Shown here: positions 43,933 to 57,004 of the stretch, in pieces
Numbering within the stretch: position 1 is the stretch's first letter
Layout: each line of letters begins with the position of its first letter
Source: Hofstenia miamia
Taxonomy: Eukaryota > Xenacoelomorpha > Acoela > Hofsteniidae
Direction: 5' to 3'
DNA: 64,000 bases
Assembly (NCBI GenBank): GCA_900660155.1
Contig: CABFPE010000056.1
Span: forward strand, 1,362,891 to 1,426,890
Program-made: the position numbers and the translations under genes
The notes under the pieces: generated by a model
The model's database searches: none
Seen by the model: only the letters and a program-made list of their open reading frames with translations
What the model was told of the DNA's origin: nothing

Positions 43933-46900
43933 GCATTGAGTCTTTATATTGGAAGCCTGCTTTGTAATGCATAGACCAATTTTTAAAAAATAATTATTGA
44001 TTTAATTATTAATACCCGCTACAGAATTCTTTGTATATACTCTTATTTTACTCAAATTTCTCTACATTCGAAGTAATTAATTTTATATAAACTTCTTTGC
44101 AAAGTCTTTACTCAAATAACACAAGACATTAAGAATTCTCTGAAATATGATAGCAAAGTTTATGATAAATAAACTTTTTAATGAAATCAGATCTTCATTC
44201 ACAATGCTGTTCCTTCTAATGACCGCATCAATTATTCAAGCAGAATTTTCATCAAATCCTCTCTTTCTTAAATATCTTTTAGTCTTTTATAAAATACAAA
44301 ATGTTTATTCTTAAATATTTTGAATTTCATTTGCAAAATAGTTCCATTCATTTAGCAACACGAGGCTTATATTGTATCGAAAATATTTGTGATTACTATA
44401 AGGAGCAACTATTGCATCAATTAAACCATTTTTAGTTACTAACTTAATGAGATACAAACATTTCAAAATGAGCAAATTGATTGGGTCACCTCCTTTCACT
44501 ATGCTTTAACAAATGTGATAATTTTTTACGGAAATATAATGTTTAAAAAATTATTATTCAGAAACTTTTTTAATTTAAGCTAAGTTGTAGATCAGTCCTG
44601 CAAGCAGCTAGCAATATTTGATTTCTTTTGCCCTATCTTCCTTCCTCACCAACATGGACTTATTAATGGTTTGTTCACAAGAATCCAGTTGCTCATATTT
44701 TTTAAAAGACTGTATCAGAATAAAAATATTACACAATCAGTAGTAAGAATACATTTTAACTTCATTAATGATTTGATAATTAGTTGTGTTTTACTGATTC
44801 AGAAAATCAAATCCTTTGGACTAGATTGTGATTATTTTGAGTTTTGTATTGTATTTATCTTCTCCTAGTCAAAGAGTTAGATAAAGCAAATATCAGTGAA
44901 TTATTTGAATTTTACTATTTTTAATATGTATAATTTAATTTTCATCATTGACTACACTTTCTATCGCTTCGTTTATGTAGACTACATTCAATTGAATAAT
45001 TCTCATTAAAATTTACAAAATGATATTTATGCTTTAGTTCCTTAGATTTTGCATTACGATTTTGCCTCCAACATAATGCTTTCTAATTTCAGTACTTAAC
45101 AAAAGTCAACGCCTCTGTTTACTCAGAAAATTTATTTTTGCCATAAAATATTGTGAAGGATTTAGGAGTATACAATGGTACTAATTTAAAATGAGCAAAA
45201 CACATGCACAAAAGTGCATTGACATTTTCACAATGAAATGTTCATTTGTTGGCGCATGTATAAAAATTTGAAGTTTTATTAAACCAAAATTTTACCAGTT
45301 GTAGCGTATGCTTCTTAAGTATTGCATCTGTCCATAGCTGAAATATTGAATTTTGAATGTTTCAAATGAATAAATGGACGATGTCAAAACAAACTACATA
45401 AAAGTCAATTTATTAGCGTTAAATGTTTAGCAAAGTTTTAACATTTGAATATTAATGATCTGAAATTTTGTCACAAATGCATATATTAAGAAAAGTATGT
45501 TTCCCTTAGAATATTAATTCACAATTTTTGAAAGATCTTCTAGTTTTTCCTTGAGCTTTGCATCAAAGAATGTGTGATAAAAATATTTTCAATAACAATT
45601 GTGGCATACGCAAGAGGGATTAGTGATTAAACCAGAAAAACTTCTAAAATGTCATAAAAAAATATTAATCACTAAAATGGTGAAATGCATTTTTAATTTC
45701 TGTTTCAATGTTTTAAAAATTGATCACAACTAAGATGTCTCCTCTTCAAAAATACTGTGTACACCCCTGCAGAAAATTTTTAAGCAATTACACTGTTCAA
45801 GACAAAATTCAAAATTGGATATATTCAATAATAAAGGTTAGGCTTTTTGGACAAAATATTATTAAGAGAAAATATCAACATTCAAATTTATTAAATTTAG
45901 ACTTTTAGAAACTTAGGTCGTTTCAATTTTCCTATATTAAATTGCTTGTAATGAGATTGTATAAATCTACTTATACAGTTAGATAACTCAAAGAACTACC
46001 ATCATCAATTTTACAACAATAACATAATACTGATAATTTGGAATTCGTAAATTAAAATTTTGTTTTTTAAGAGATAAAATATCATTTCAAAAATTATTTA
46101 GATATTAATAAATTATTTGATGGAGTTGCAACCTGTTATCCGGGTCAGGTATTTATTGACGAGTATCCCGAATCAGCGGATCACATTTAATTGGTAAATA
46201 AGTAGAAGAAATATATGTTCACAAATGGCTTATCTCAATTATGTTAGCCTTGTTATTATGTACAGATTGAATTACACAAATGCTCATGATAATTTTAGTG
46301 TTTTCAAAAGTTTTTCTTATGTTGATTTCTTTTTGCAAATTTTAAATACTTAATCTTCGAAATTCGGTTAAAATCCAAATCAAAATTTTTGTAAGAAATG
46401 TGATAGGATTTCATTAATAAATGTGTGCAAATAGAATTCATCAAAAATTTAACTAATGTTGATGATTTTCGATTCATAGAGAATTATTATGATGGTTGTT
46501 TTGTTACACTTACTAAATTAAGAGATGTTAAAACACAATCTTTATTTTTTGCACATTTAGTTAGGATCTATCATTTGTATTTAACAAATGCTGATAATGA
46601 ATGTTACATGCTAGGTAAAGAAATTTTCTTGAAAAAAAGTAGAATGATGCAATTATCTCATTTGCTGTAAAAAAATTCAAATTTATCTGAAAATACTTCC
46701 AATTTTGTAGGCCATTTAGAACTGATCAAATCTTCAATGAACTTTCACATATTTAAGAATAGATAAACTTAAAAATTTCACTATATTCGATTTCTTAAAG
46801 ATGAAAACAGCATGTAATAATTAATAAAAATCTAATGTCATGTACAAATATCCATTTTGTAATTGGGAAAATACGCTAAATGTTGAATTTTAATATTTGC

Positions 46901-48739
46901 TAATATTTATTGTAAAAGTGATTTAATTCCCTAATGAATATTGAATGGATTTACAACATTAGGGATTCACAGAGGACATATTAGCAATTCACTGCACGAA
47001 ATATCAAAGTACTTATCTTCAATTTCGAGGGCGTTAAAAGTAGGAATTAATTTATCGTGTACTGTCTCAGTAAATGACATGTTAAATTTGACAGATGGTT
47101 TTTAAATCAATATACAATTTTCATTAGAATGACTGGAGTGAATATCGCAACTATACTACAAAGTATAGGGAAGATTGTCAATTAAATTACTAAAATATTT
47201 TGCAAATTTATTGTGCAAAGTAATCGGTCAATGAGGTTATATAATAAAAATTTATTCCATGTATAAATTGTTAAATGTATTTCAACTGAGGTAATGAATT
47301 ACTTAAATTTACCAAAGAACTGAAAATTCCGAGCATCTTCTTAACAAATATACTTTATAATATATTTACTATGGCAACTTGATTCAGGTTAAATTTTTTC
47401 TGAAGACAATATGATAATGCAAGTGTAATATTTCGTCATTATTAAGTAAGAAAAATGCTAAAATTACGAAAATCTATATATGAATTGCATGCGTTAATAT
47501 ACATATCTATTGTAATATATATTTTACCAGTTTTAATCATATTTGAAATTATATAGGTACCTTAACAGGTTGATTTGCATCTTTTTCCAGAATTTATTTG
47601 TAAAATATATTTTTATTTTAGGTGTTACTACGAATGAGATAACATCCTGTCTAAATTCGGGCTTCAAAATTCGAAAAGAATTTGAAATTTTTAAAACTAA
47701 CATTTCAAAGCAACAATAAAATTAGAAATATTCAAATAAATTTTAATGAAAGCTGCATGCATATTTACACCTGTTTTATACTCTCAAAAAGAATAGCTTC
47801 AATAAAAATAGTTGGACATTCAAGCAGACCAGTGTGAATTAAATCGCCCCTCAACAATTCCGCAAGTAACTGTAATTTTTAGTAGTCTACGAAACTTATT
47901 GAAATTTCAAAACTTCTGTTCAAATAGGAAAGTTAGCTAAAAGAGGTGACGCTTTTTTGATATAAATTTAGTTGATTGAAATCAATTTTCAATGCCAGTT
48001 TAAGTCTTTCAAAGACTTTTAATTTTGTATATGGCATTTAGTTTCTTAGCAACTGTACAAATGCAATCAAATATATTGGTTTGACATTTTTAGTGTTTTT
48101 TAATTTAAAATTGTTTCTTTCATCTCAAAACTAGTGTATTTGAATAAAATAATATTTATAGTGTTTCATTATTAAGAAATCACACTGATTATGAATGAAA
48201 AATCCCAATGTAAGCCTCAAGAATGGTCTTAGAAAGTTATTTAGAATAAAGTTATATGTGTCCAAGGCTTGATGTAGTTCCAGTTTTCATCTGAAATTAC
48301 TTTATCATCATTTTTGTACTTGCCACAATAAGCCAAAATCTCCATGATACATATATAATAATTTGAACAAGCTCATACCACTGATAGGTATTTATCATAC
48401 CAAACAACTATTTGTTGATATAAGTTTGTTCCAACTGCGGTTTGACAAATTTGTGTGTTATTCGGTTGATTTTCTCTTTTCCAGTATCTATGACAGTTCT
48501 AATTTAAAATATAGAATAATAATATCAAAAGTAGATAATATGATATATGCAATCTTTCAGTAGTATCCTTCATTTCTTTACATGATTAATAAGCTGGAGC
48601 ATGACAAATCATTTTTCAGACTGATTAGACTTCTTAAAGAAAAATATTGTCAGTTTTTTAATAAGTTTCTTAATAGAGGGTAAATTTCTTGGATACACTT
48701 TTAACACTAGAATTATATGCATGGATGATTTTGAAGAGA

Positions 48740-48742
<3 letters not shown>
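43894..48742. other. ASIC intron 1, continued; no gene recognised
   Basis: TA array at 43894-43929, then AT-rich DNA. The frame at 46425-46670 (81 residues, with Phe-Ile-Glu-Asn-Tyr-Tyr and His-Leu-Val-Arg-Ile-Tyr) is the longest here and resembles no family I know. Confidence 0.4.
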
Positions 48743-48778
<36 letters not shown>

Positions 48779-48810
48779 TATGTATATATATATATATATA
48801 TATAATATAT
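48743..48810. repeat. (TA)n array
   Basis: Two pure TA stretches separated by AGTATGTA. The minus-strand frame crossing it is an artefact of the repeat. Confidence 0.95.
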
Positions 48811-49000
48811 TTGGTTAATAATTCATATGCCTCTCTCAAAATTCACATTGCTTGCTAATTTTTTTCCTTGCAATTGAGAATGTTTTTTGAACTACTTCTT
48901 AAGGAATAATCGTAGTTTGAGCTTTTAAAAAACTTTTCCCACGATTCGCTTGAGTGAGCGAGCTCGAAATTTTTATTATAAAAATCTGAAATATACTTAA

Positions 49001-49557
49001 CCTTAATCACCCCAGAAATTTGTTAACATTTTTTTATGGTTATTGAAGAACATGTAAAATACTTAAATCTCAAAATCTTCGGCCCGTGAATTTTGACTTT
49101 GCGCATACCAAGAAACCGTTAAAGTTCTATGTTGATTGCATGTGCTTGAATCATGATAGTTATATGAACAGTAGGACTGAAGAGAGAGTCTCTTATTTCT
49201 CATGCGCTCTTAATCCGCCTTCGGCTCTGCGACCTTTGACTTTGCAATGGGTTTGAGATATCTTTGCACACATCAAGAAAAACTCATAATTTTTGTTTGC
49301 TTCCATGGGCTCAAAATTTTATAAATACATGAACATTAGGTATTGAGAATATTTAAATCTTTTTGGAAAATTTTGAATTTTTTCAACGACCCAGCAATAC
49401 GCTTTAATAGAAATATTGAACATTACATTAATGTATGTTCCCCAATGGACCTACCCATGCCCCAAGGTTTTCAAATTCGAAAATAGGCTTGGAGAATATT
49501 TTTTGTAAACGTGGAAAAACGGTTTGTTCTTTTAAAAAGACGCTAGACTGCTTAAGG
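49001..49557 (-). mobile_element. TTAA-flanked MITE (piggyBac-like), copy 1 (557 bp)
   Basis: TTAA lies on both sides (48997-49000 and 49558-49561). The left end is CCTTAATCACCCCAG; the right end, reversed, is CCTTAAGCAGTCTAGCG. Reverse complemented, the body matches the element at 55014-55445 over most of its length, including CTTGGGGCATGGGTAGGTC and TCTCAAAA/TTTTGAG words. No transposase. The TTAA target suggests piggyBac-type mobilisation. Confidence 0.72.
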
Positions 49558-49561
49558 TTAA

Positions 49562-51794
49562 TTCCAAAAAGTGATGTGTTTAGCTTTTATGCTATAGTAT
49601 GAAATATTCGCTAACTAAATGAAACATGAAAGGAATTTCGGTGAGCATTCATGTTTCTAATGACACCAGGCAGCAGGCTGTATGCAATTCTAATTGCAAT
49701 ATATTGAAATGGGAACTCCATTACAAGAGATCAAAGCAATAAACAACCTATATTTCTTATAAAATTATCTTTATTCAACATCAATTTGCTAAATTTATAA
49801 CCTGTGTAGAAGGAAAAGTGCGAGAATGCCAAATCTGTGTTACAATCTTTCAAACTTCTAACTTTACTACGATGTGAATTTCATTTAAGAATTGATCAGA
49901 TATTTAATTTCAATAATACGTACTTCAAACGAATATAAATATTTATATAAGCTCTTTTAATACTATTAAAAGAATGATTAAGCAATATTTTAAATGCTAT
50001 AATAGACATATTTTCAGTTTGCATTCGATATGTTCGTTTTTAAATTGCCTTAGGAAATATGAATTTTTTAAAATGCGATTTATTTGAAAAATATTTATCG
50101 GTTAAAAAGTTTTTATAAATTTTCATTTCGCTTGCCATGCTTAAGAATACTTCACATTTAGTGCATGTCAATGTTATTTGAAAAGATGCAAAATGATTTT
50201 ATATTCATTTATAATTTCGTGAAAACACCGACATGCCGATGATACCTACTTGTATTTTTAACAAGCATTTTAAATAGTAATATTACAAACCATGGTAAAC
50301 ACTTTGACATCTACACATTAAATATAAATACAGCAAGAACTAACTTATGGTTTCTTCAACACAGGAAAACAGTTGCTTAGCAGAGAAAATAACCCCAAAC
50401 AATCCTCCCATAGCTCGAATTAAAATCGGATGATGACGTCATTCTGCACCAAGGAAACATTTTTAACCCCACTGCCCCTCGCTCATGATCGACACTATTG
50501 CATGAGAGCATGTTCTATTTTAATTATTTATGTAATATAATTGCTTCAAATTGAAATTTTGCCTAATTTCGTTTTCCAACTAAGACTGCTGGTGTAAATT
50601 TTGCATTTATAATTTATTCAGACATGACTAAAACAAAGTAATTCTTCACACGTATTATTGGTAATATCTGCTTGGAAAAGGGTTCATTTTGAAAACCTGG
50701 ATGTAATTCATCACTAAGGTTATTAACTGATTGAGATGCTGACGTAGATAATTGTACAACGATATTTTCTGAAGAGACAAAAACTGCAGACAATTGTACA
50801 GTTTGATTCATTTAATGCCTAGTAATGCGAATCCGATCGATGCGTCACTTAAAAGCAAACGTCACAGCCCATTACACATCACTAAAATAGTTAGTCGATA
50901 ATCTTAGAACTGATAAACCCGTCAAAGCTTCGATCTTAAAGTAATTTAAATTTCTATTCAAAAGCTATCTCTCATGCCCCAAATTTAACAGCTCTACCAA
51001 TTGATAATAACAAAATTTGAAGAAATAAACTCCGCTTATTACGACAATCTTTTATCATTTTTTCAAAAAAATAAGTACATTATAATGTATAAATGATGTC
51101 TTTCAAATATATTTGTGAGGGATTTGAGGTGGTTGACTCTATTTATGTCGAGCCACAGACAGAGATGAACATGGGTGGACAGGTTAGACCCAGAATACTT
51201 TAGGATCGGTTAGAACTAAGCCCGATCGTCTTAATACCAATTCGGCCCATTTCAAAAATATTTGTCAAGCAATGTGCAAAAATTTTGCGGTTTGCTAGAC
51301 CTACATTGGGTATGTTACAAGTTTCTGATAAACTGTACACATTTAAATTGAAAGTGCTAACTTGAATTTTATAAAAATATATGATCCAAATGTAAAATTT
51401 TGCGATCCACAACCTACACCACACTACAAGAACTTTCTCCAAATCCAAACCCCATCATGAGAATAAAAATTTGACCTACCTTTCTTTCTCAAAAGTTATT
51501 CGATTAAGCAAAGCAGCCCTTACTAGTAAAACAAGTCTTGACAGCCTTTAACCTATACCTTTACATCCGTTATTTATCCTGATTACAAAAATCCTCCCTC
51601 ACAAATTCCTGCGAGAATCCCCACAAGCTAAAATTTAGCATTCCTTCGGCAAACCTGAAAATTTCAAACTGAATTTCTTAGGCCTAATGTTCATAAATTT
51701 TACAGCATTCACTGCATTTGGGTTGACTTGCGTGCACCGTTGCCTAATCGTAAATTTTTTAAATTTTCAATGCCTCGGTCTAAGCACTAACTAT
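49562..51794. other. ASIC intron 1, continued; no gene accepted
   Basis: A GC-richer patch near 50390-50520 contains the palindrome ATGACGTCAT (CRE-like) at 50433-50442. A minus-strand frame at 50614-50811 could start a small gene but has no supporting exon. A patch near 51165-51240 (GGGTGGACAGGTTAGACCC) has MITE character. Confidence 0.35.
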
Positions 51795-51829
51795 CCTGCC
51801 CTGCCCTGCCCTGCCCTGCCCTGCCCTGC
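51795..51829. repeat. (CCCTG)n microsatellite
   Basis: About seven tandem copies of a GC-rich pentamer, unusual in a window otherwise dominated by TA repeats. Confidence 0.95.
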
Positions 51830-53492
51830 TATAATTGGGATATTTTTACTTTTAAGCACAATTTAATCTTAGGCTTGGGACTTCTATTTTTAAATAAACC
51901 ATTGTGTTTCTAAGCGACTAATATTATGCCCATAATGATTCTTATCATTTTTTATGTTTTCATCAAGAGTGTATTTTGGTGAATTTGTAAAAAGGTATGT
52001 AATTTACACAGAAAACAACCGTTGAAAATCCCAATCCATGTTATTATTTAAAGTGTAACATATAAATTTGTTTGATGCTAATTGTAGGAATTTGTTAAGC
52101 ACTATATTTTAGAAAGACCACCCCAATGACAATCATGGATATGACCCAGATGTAATACAGTGCAATGTCTTAGAAATGATCAATAGAATTTATTTTTGAA
52201 ACTATATTTCACAGAAATAACTAATGTTTCGTTTTATTAATAATATCAAGCATAGATTAGCCTGACCTTTAAATTTTACACATGTCACATCATTAATTTT
52301 AATTCTACAGTACTAGAAAAATATTCGAATTCGATCGGGCAGCAATTAATTAAATTTGAATTTTTTCTACTATATATACATGTATGGCCTTTTGAGTCTC
52401 AGGTTACCCATGACATTTTAGAGAAACTTTGTACGCTTTATTTGGTTATTCTTCAAAGCTCACTTCATGTATATATTTTCAATAAATTAATAAGTTAATG
52501 GAGAATTTTTAAATCCAATGATTCTCATTAACATGTTTGTAGCTGACTTTTAAGCAAAAATGTGATGGTAGTTGTCAATCTTGATGAGGATTTTGTATTA
52601 ATTAAGCGTGCAGGATAAAGAGTCTTGTGTCCCGCGGGACTCCAACCGCTCTCTGAGAAGCCATAAATGTTCAAATTTAGTAAATAAAGTTCTTTTGCTA
52701 CAAAAATGGTTTTGGAATGCTATTTCTGAATTCATAATTGGACATTTTAGTGCTAGTAATAAATTCTTGCTTAGCACTGTATTACATTTTTTAATTGAAT
52801 ATTTGATTGCTACTTGACCGTGAATGTTATTAATTTAACAACAATGTGTTTTGTGATATTAAGGAAATACCTCACCTATTGAGATTATGATAGGTGATGG
52901 GATTAGCTGCAAATTCTTTAATGGTTCAGGTACTATTGAAGCCAGTTTTATGGAATGCAAAAGAGACTGTAAAAATATAAAATATGGTTTACCTTATTTC
53001 TGCTCATTCTTGTAGCTGCTCTACAATTGGTTAACTTACTATATTAAACGTAGTTCTTTGTGTTTCTCACTTCTGTAATGCACGAAAACTTTGCAATCCT
53101 ATTTTCCATTGTTAACAAATACAGATACTGTCAAAAGTCACATTTCTGGAATAATGGCATGCACAGAATTTTGTGACTTTAGTATGAATTTGAGTGCAAG
53201 AAGATTTTTGAGGTGATAAGGAAATTATTTATTTTGTATGAAAAGCCAGCATCAAGGTGAAAGCCTTGCATAAAATTATAGTGTGAATGCCATATTGGAC
53301 GAATTGAACTTTTGGGAGGTCGAACATATTCCTAAAAGATTTTATTGGAAATTTGGAGCTTCCAGTATGAAGATAGGATAAATATTTTATTGGCTATTAA
53401 TCAAAACTCTTTCCAAATTTATGTCAAAATCTAGTAGTTATTTCTCAATAGTAAATCATGGAGTTATTGTAATAGGGCGGGTCAAAAAACCT
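51830..53492. other. ASIC intron 1, continued; no gene recognised
   Basis: AT-rich intron DNA. The frame 52608-52817 has no recognisable domain. Confidence 0.4.
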
Positions 53493-53528
53493 GGAGAGGT
53501 AAGATTTCCTCACACCCCTTACCTCTCC
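53493..53528. repeat. Perfect 11-bp hairpin GGAGAGGTAAG
   Basis: GGAGAGGTAAG at 53493-53503 pairs with CTTACCTCTCC at 53518-53528 across a 14-nt loop. Both arms stand out as GC-rich in the intron. Function unknown. Confidence 0.8.
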
Positions 53529-53529
53529 T

Positions 53530-55009
53530 CCAATTATACTTTGGATTGGATTATAATATTGCACAAATATTCTTCATATCAGCACTACAACTTAGAATGT
53601 TAAGAATGACGTATGAAATCTCAAAAGCTTGTTTATTTTTGAAATCTATTATACGTATACATTCATATGCCTGATTATCCTTGAATCTTCAAAAATAGAG
53701 ATGTTTAAATTTATTTGAATTTTTTTCTCACTAATAATAACAATAATAATACATGTAGTGTAGAATAATAACATTACTTTCGTATCATAGCATGTTTCTA
53801 TGATCAACTACTTACCAGGAACATTGTTGAGAAAGATTTTTAAGAATTACAAGTACCACATTGTGTATTATTCAATCTTTGGAAAATGGCCATAAATGCA
53901 TTTCTTCATTATTGGAAGTAAAAGTACAAGTTTAATGGCCTCTTTCAGTCGAAATATTTCATAAGTATCTTGGAAACAAGCGCTTTGGATAAACCATCAC
54001 AAGTTGTAAAAAAATGCCTGGGTATTTGGGGTTAAGTAAAAGCCTGAAATATTTCATTATTAAAGCACTTTGAAATTTTCTCGCAGTAATTAGATAAATT
54101 TATTAAACTGTTATTAGGTATATGATGCAAAGGCTGAATTTTTTAATTCCAAGTCGTTTCCAATTGGATTTCAAAAAAGCCCTAAAATATTTTTACATTT
54201 ATAACAAATTATATCTTTCATACTTAAATGTTCAATACTATAATTTCTGAGGTCTCTTGGATAGACATTTACTCTATCGTGATATTAATTATATAAATAT
54301 AATTTTGATATTAAAAGTATAGTGAAATCAGTCATTGTCCATTTATTTAATTAAATTGTGCATTCATTCTGAAATAATAAAATTTCTGGTAGTTCGTACG
54401 GTATAATCGAAGTTTTGATAGTCAATGTTATTGCATGTAAATTAGTGTATCAAACCGGATACCAATAAATCAAGTATTCCATCCAATATAGATTGTATAA
54501 TATTCATATGGAATATATTACCAATATTGAATAAAGAGACTGTGTGTCTGTCAAGGGCATTATACAGTTGAATTGTTAAATAGCATTAGCCTGGAAAGCC
54601 ACGCAATCTAATTAGCATAATAGTGAACTGGTGATAAACTTTCTGTAATATTCTTAACGCATTCTTGTTCAATAAGGTATTCCACATAGCAAATACAGAA
54701 TCTTTGATCGTTTTCTCCAAGGACTTTCTCGACTTTGATAACCCATTATGTTTTGTCGCTTACTTTGCCATGTCATATGAGTTTTAATTTAAATAGCAAA
54801 TCAATTACTTTTGCTGAATTTCAAAATTTCATAAACAGGGGTGTTATCAAATGTTTTATTGCACCAATTTTGTGCTAATCAGTTTGTGGATATCAATCAC
54901 GCCCACTTAGTAGTAATAGCTTTTACGCCCATTCCATTGAAAGTACATTCAATTTTTCTTATTGTATTAAATTGAGTATATAAAAAGCTAGAGATGTTTC
55001 AAGAACTGC
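53530..55009. other. ASIC intron 1, continued; no gene recognised
   Basis: AT-rich. At 54584 a fragment CATTAGCCTGGAA matches the ends of the CCAACTTAAGC MITE family, followed by GCAATCTAATTAGCA, a word also found at 18751-18765. Confidence 0.4.
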
Positions 55010-55013
55010 TTAA

Positions 55014-55445
55014 CCTTAAACAGCCTAGTGTCCGTTCCAAAGGACAAAACGTTTTTCCACATTTACAAAGAATTTTCTCAAAGCCTATTTCCAAATTTAA
55101 AAATCTTGGGGCATGGGTAGGTCTATTCTGGAATATACATTATTGTAGAGATATCTGAATAGATTAACAAGTTTTTTTAGAAATTTTCGGATTTTTGAAA
55201 ATGATTTAAATTCTATCCATACCTAGTGTTTATGTATTTAGAAGGTTTTGAGCGAATAGAGGCAACAAGGAACTTTGACTGTCTCTTAATATGTGCAAAG
55301 TCATAGGTCAGAGAAGAGACTCTCCTCTATCATGTGGCGCATTCAGATTGAGCACACCATTAATAGTTTTTGAGATATAAGCGTTTAAAAAAAATTTTTT
55401 TATAGGATCATGAAAATTTTTTAAAAATCACCAGGCTGTTTAAGT
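55014..55445 (+). mobile_element. TTAA-flanked MITE (piggyBac-like), copy 2 (432 bp)
   Basis: TTAA at 55010-55013 and 55446-55449. The ends are CCTTAAACAGCCTAGTG and, reversed, ACTTAAACAGCCTGGTG (15 of 17 identical). It lies inverted relative to copy 1, 5.5 kb away, so the two could fold together in the long intron transcript. It is about 125 bp shorter than copy 1. No coding frame. Confidence 0.78.
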
Positions 55446-55449
55446 TTAA

Positions 55450-56131
55450 TAATGTTATAATTAAACAGGTTTTGCATAGGCCTACCCCTCAGAGATGCCA
55501 TAAGACGACCAGGTCATAGGTCACCGATAAACTGACTTCATTTTCAAAATAAAACATAATAATAATAGTGTAGACCTAATTAGGTGATGAAAACATTTTC
55601 TAGATGCGAAAATTTCGTATTATGCTTATTTCAGATTTCGCATAAAGGCAATTCCAGCGGCCATCTCAACATTGCAGGGACACACAATCATTTTTGCTTG
55701 ATAAACTTTCTAACTCTAATAAATAAACCGGATTTCCAGAAAATCTCCTGGTCAAATTTTCACCTTGCACAGTGTTATCGGCTCATGAATCGAGACCCGA
55801 TTGCATCTCTGTATTACAATAAAAAATTAGGGCGACTTGTGAAGAATTGCAATTAATTTTTTCTACAAAGCAATTATGTTATGGATTACATATGAAGAAT
55901 TACTTCTTAAGTTCATTAATGTTATAGATTTTTGTGATATTCTAATCAGTTATATATTATATCGCTATACATAGAGTAAATTCGTAAACTAATAAAGTTA
56001 TTTTTCGTTTTTTAAGTTACTTATAACAAGAATATTTGAAAATCAACTATGGAATTCTATTTTCTAAGCTGCTAAGTTTTTTTCAGCGTTAGGCTTTAAG
56101 TGGATTTTTTCTTTATTGCTGAGTTATCTAG
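55450..56131. other. ASIC intron 1, 3' end
   Basis: The frame 55584-55856 is a little GC-richer than its flanks but resembles no family. The intron closes with TTATCTAG at 56124-56131. Confidence 0.4.
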
Positions 56132-56291
56132 ATACTGACATCAATGGGCTTATGCTATCAGTTCAATAGTAAGGATACCGATGATTCCTACAGTCCTCGT
56201 AAAGTATACAAAGGAGGCCAAGGAAATGGATTAAAGCTTTTGTTGATCACTCAAGAAGATGATTATCTTCCACCAAAAACTGAAGAATTTG
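56132..56291 (+). CDS. ASIC: Acid-sensing ion channel, exon 2
   Basis: 160 nt, phase 0 to 1, residues 190-243 (last codon split). It begins Ile-Leu-Thr-Ser-Met-Gly-Leu-Cys-Tyr-Gln-Phe-Asn-Ser, matching the family's Gly-x-Cys-Tyr-x-Phe-Asn signature (Cys at 197). It continues with Gly-Gly-Gln-Gly-Asn-Gly-Leu-Lys-Leu-Leu-Leu and Asp-Asp-Tyr-Leu-Pro-Pro, equivalent to GNGLEIMLDIQQDEYLP of ASIC1. Several acidic residues follow (Thr-Glu-Glu-Phe), in the area that builds the acidic pocket in ASIC1. Donor GTAAGT at 56292. Long tracts with no coding signal separate it from exon 1. Confidence 0.93.
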
Positions 56292-57004
56292 GTAAGTAAC
56301 ATTCGTTATACAATGCACAATACTGTGTAACACGCAGAACAATGCTAATTTAATGTAAGATACTCAGTGTCACTTTATGAATATAAACGAATTCTGACCA
56401 CATTTTTGAACAATTTTCTCTGGGGCCGGTAAATTTAAATGTATGAATGTGCTACTATCTGATGATGAACACTGCAGAATACAACTATTACTGGGCCTCA
56501 AGTGCTTTAAATATTAATTATTTTTAATTTCAACTACGATTCTTTGAGAGTCATTCTATTTCTATTTAACATTCAGAAAATCAGACAGTCTAGACCTCAC
56601 AGGTGCAACAATTAAATATTCATGTTTTGTAACTAAACCTGCTCAACCTGGTGGAGATATTCTGATTTGAAATTCTTTGAAAGACTCTCAACAGGTATAG
56701 AACTCTACCTAGGATTCTAAAACACAAGTTTTTTAAATTTTTACAAAACATTTTTTAGAAAATTATGAACTTAATTTTGAAAATTCATTCTATTTTTTTG
56801 ACAGTAAATTCAGATTAATTTTCTTCTATCTACTCACTTCAATATCACTCTGATATCAGGCAATTGAGTGCTGCTTTTTTCATGCATCATATATGTGTGT
56901 TTGTAGTTTTTCGCGTGTATGTATTTTCGGTAAATGTAAGAATTACGTATTTCATGTGTCCTATCAACGTGATACTCTTCGAAGAAATTGATCAACATAT
57001 TTAA
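56292..57004. other. ASIC intron 2, first part
   Basis: AT-rich intron sequence without recognisable features. Confidence 0.4.

Noticed and set aside
46425-46670. 81-residue plus-strand frame
   Set aside because: No recognisable domain, AT-driven composition and no splice sites.
50433-50811. CRE-like ATGACGTCAT with a nearby 65-residue minus-strand frame starting Met-Asn-Gln-Thr
   Set aside because: The palindrome lies downstream of that frame on its strand, the peptide has no family match, and no splice partner was found.
55584-55856. 90-residue plus-strand frame upstream of ASIC exon 2
   Set aside because: It does not resemble DEG/ENaC, and exon 1 joins exon 2 in phase without it.
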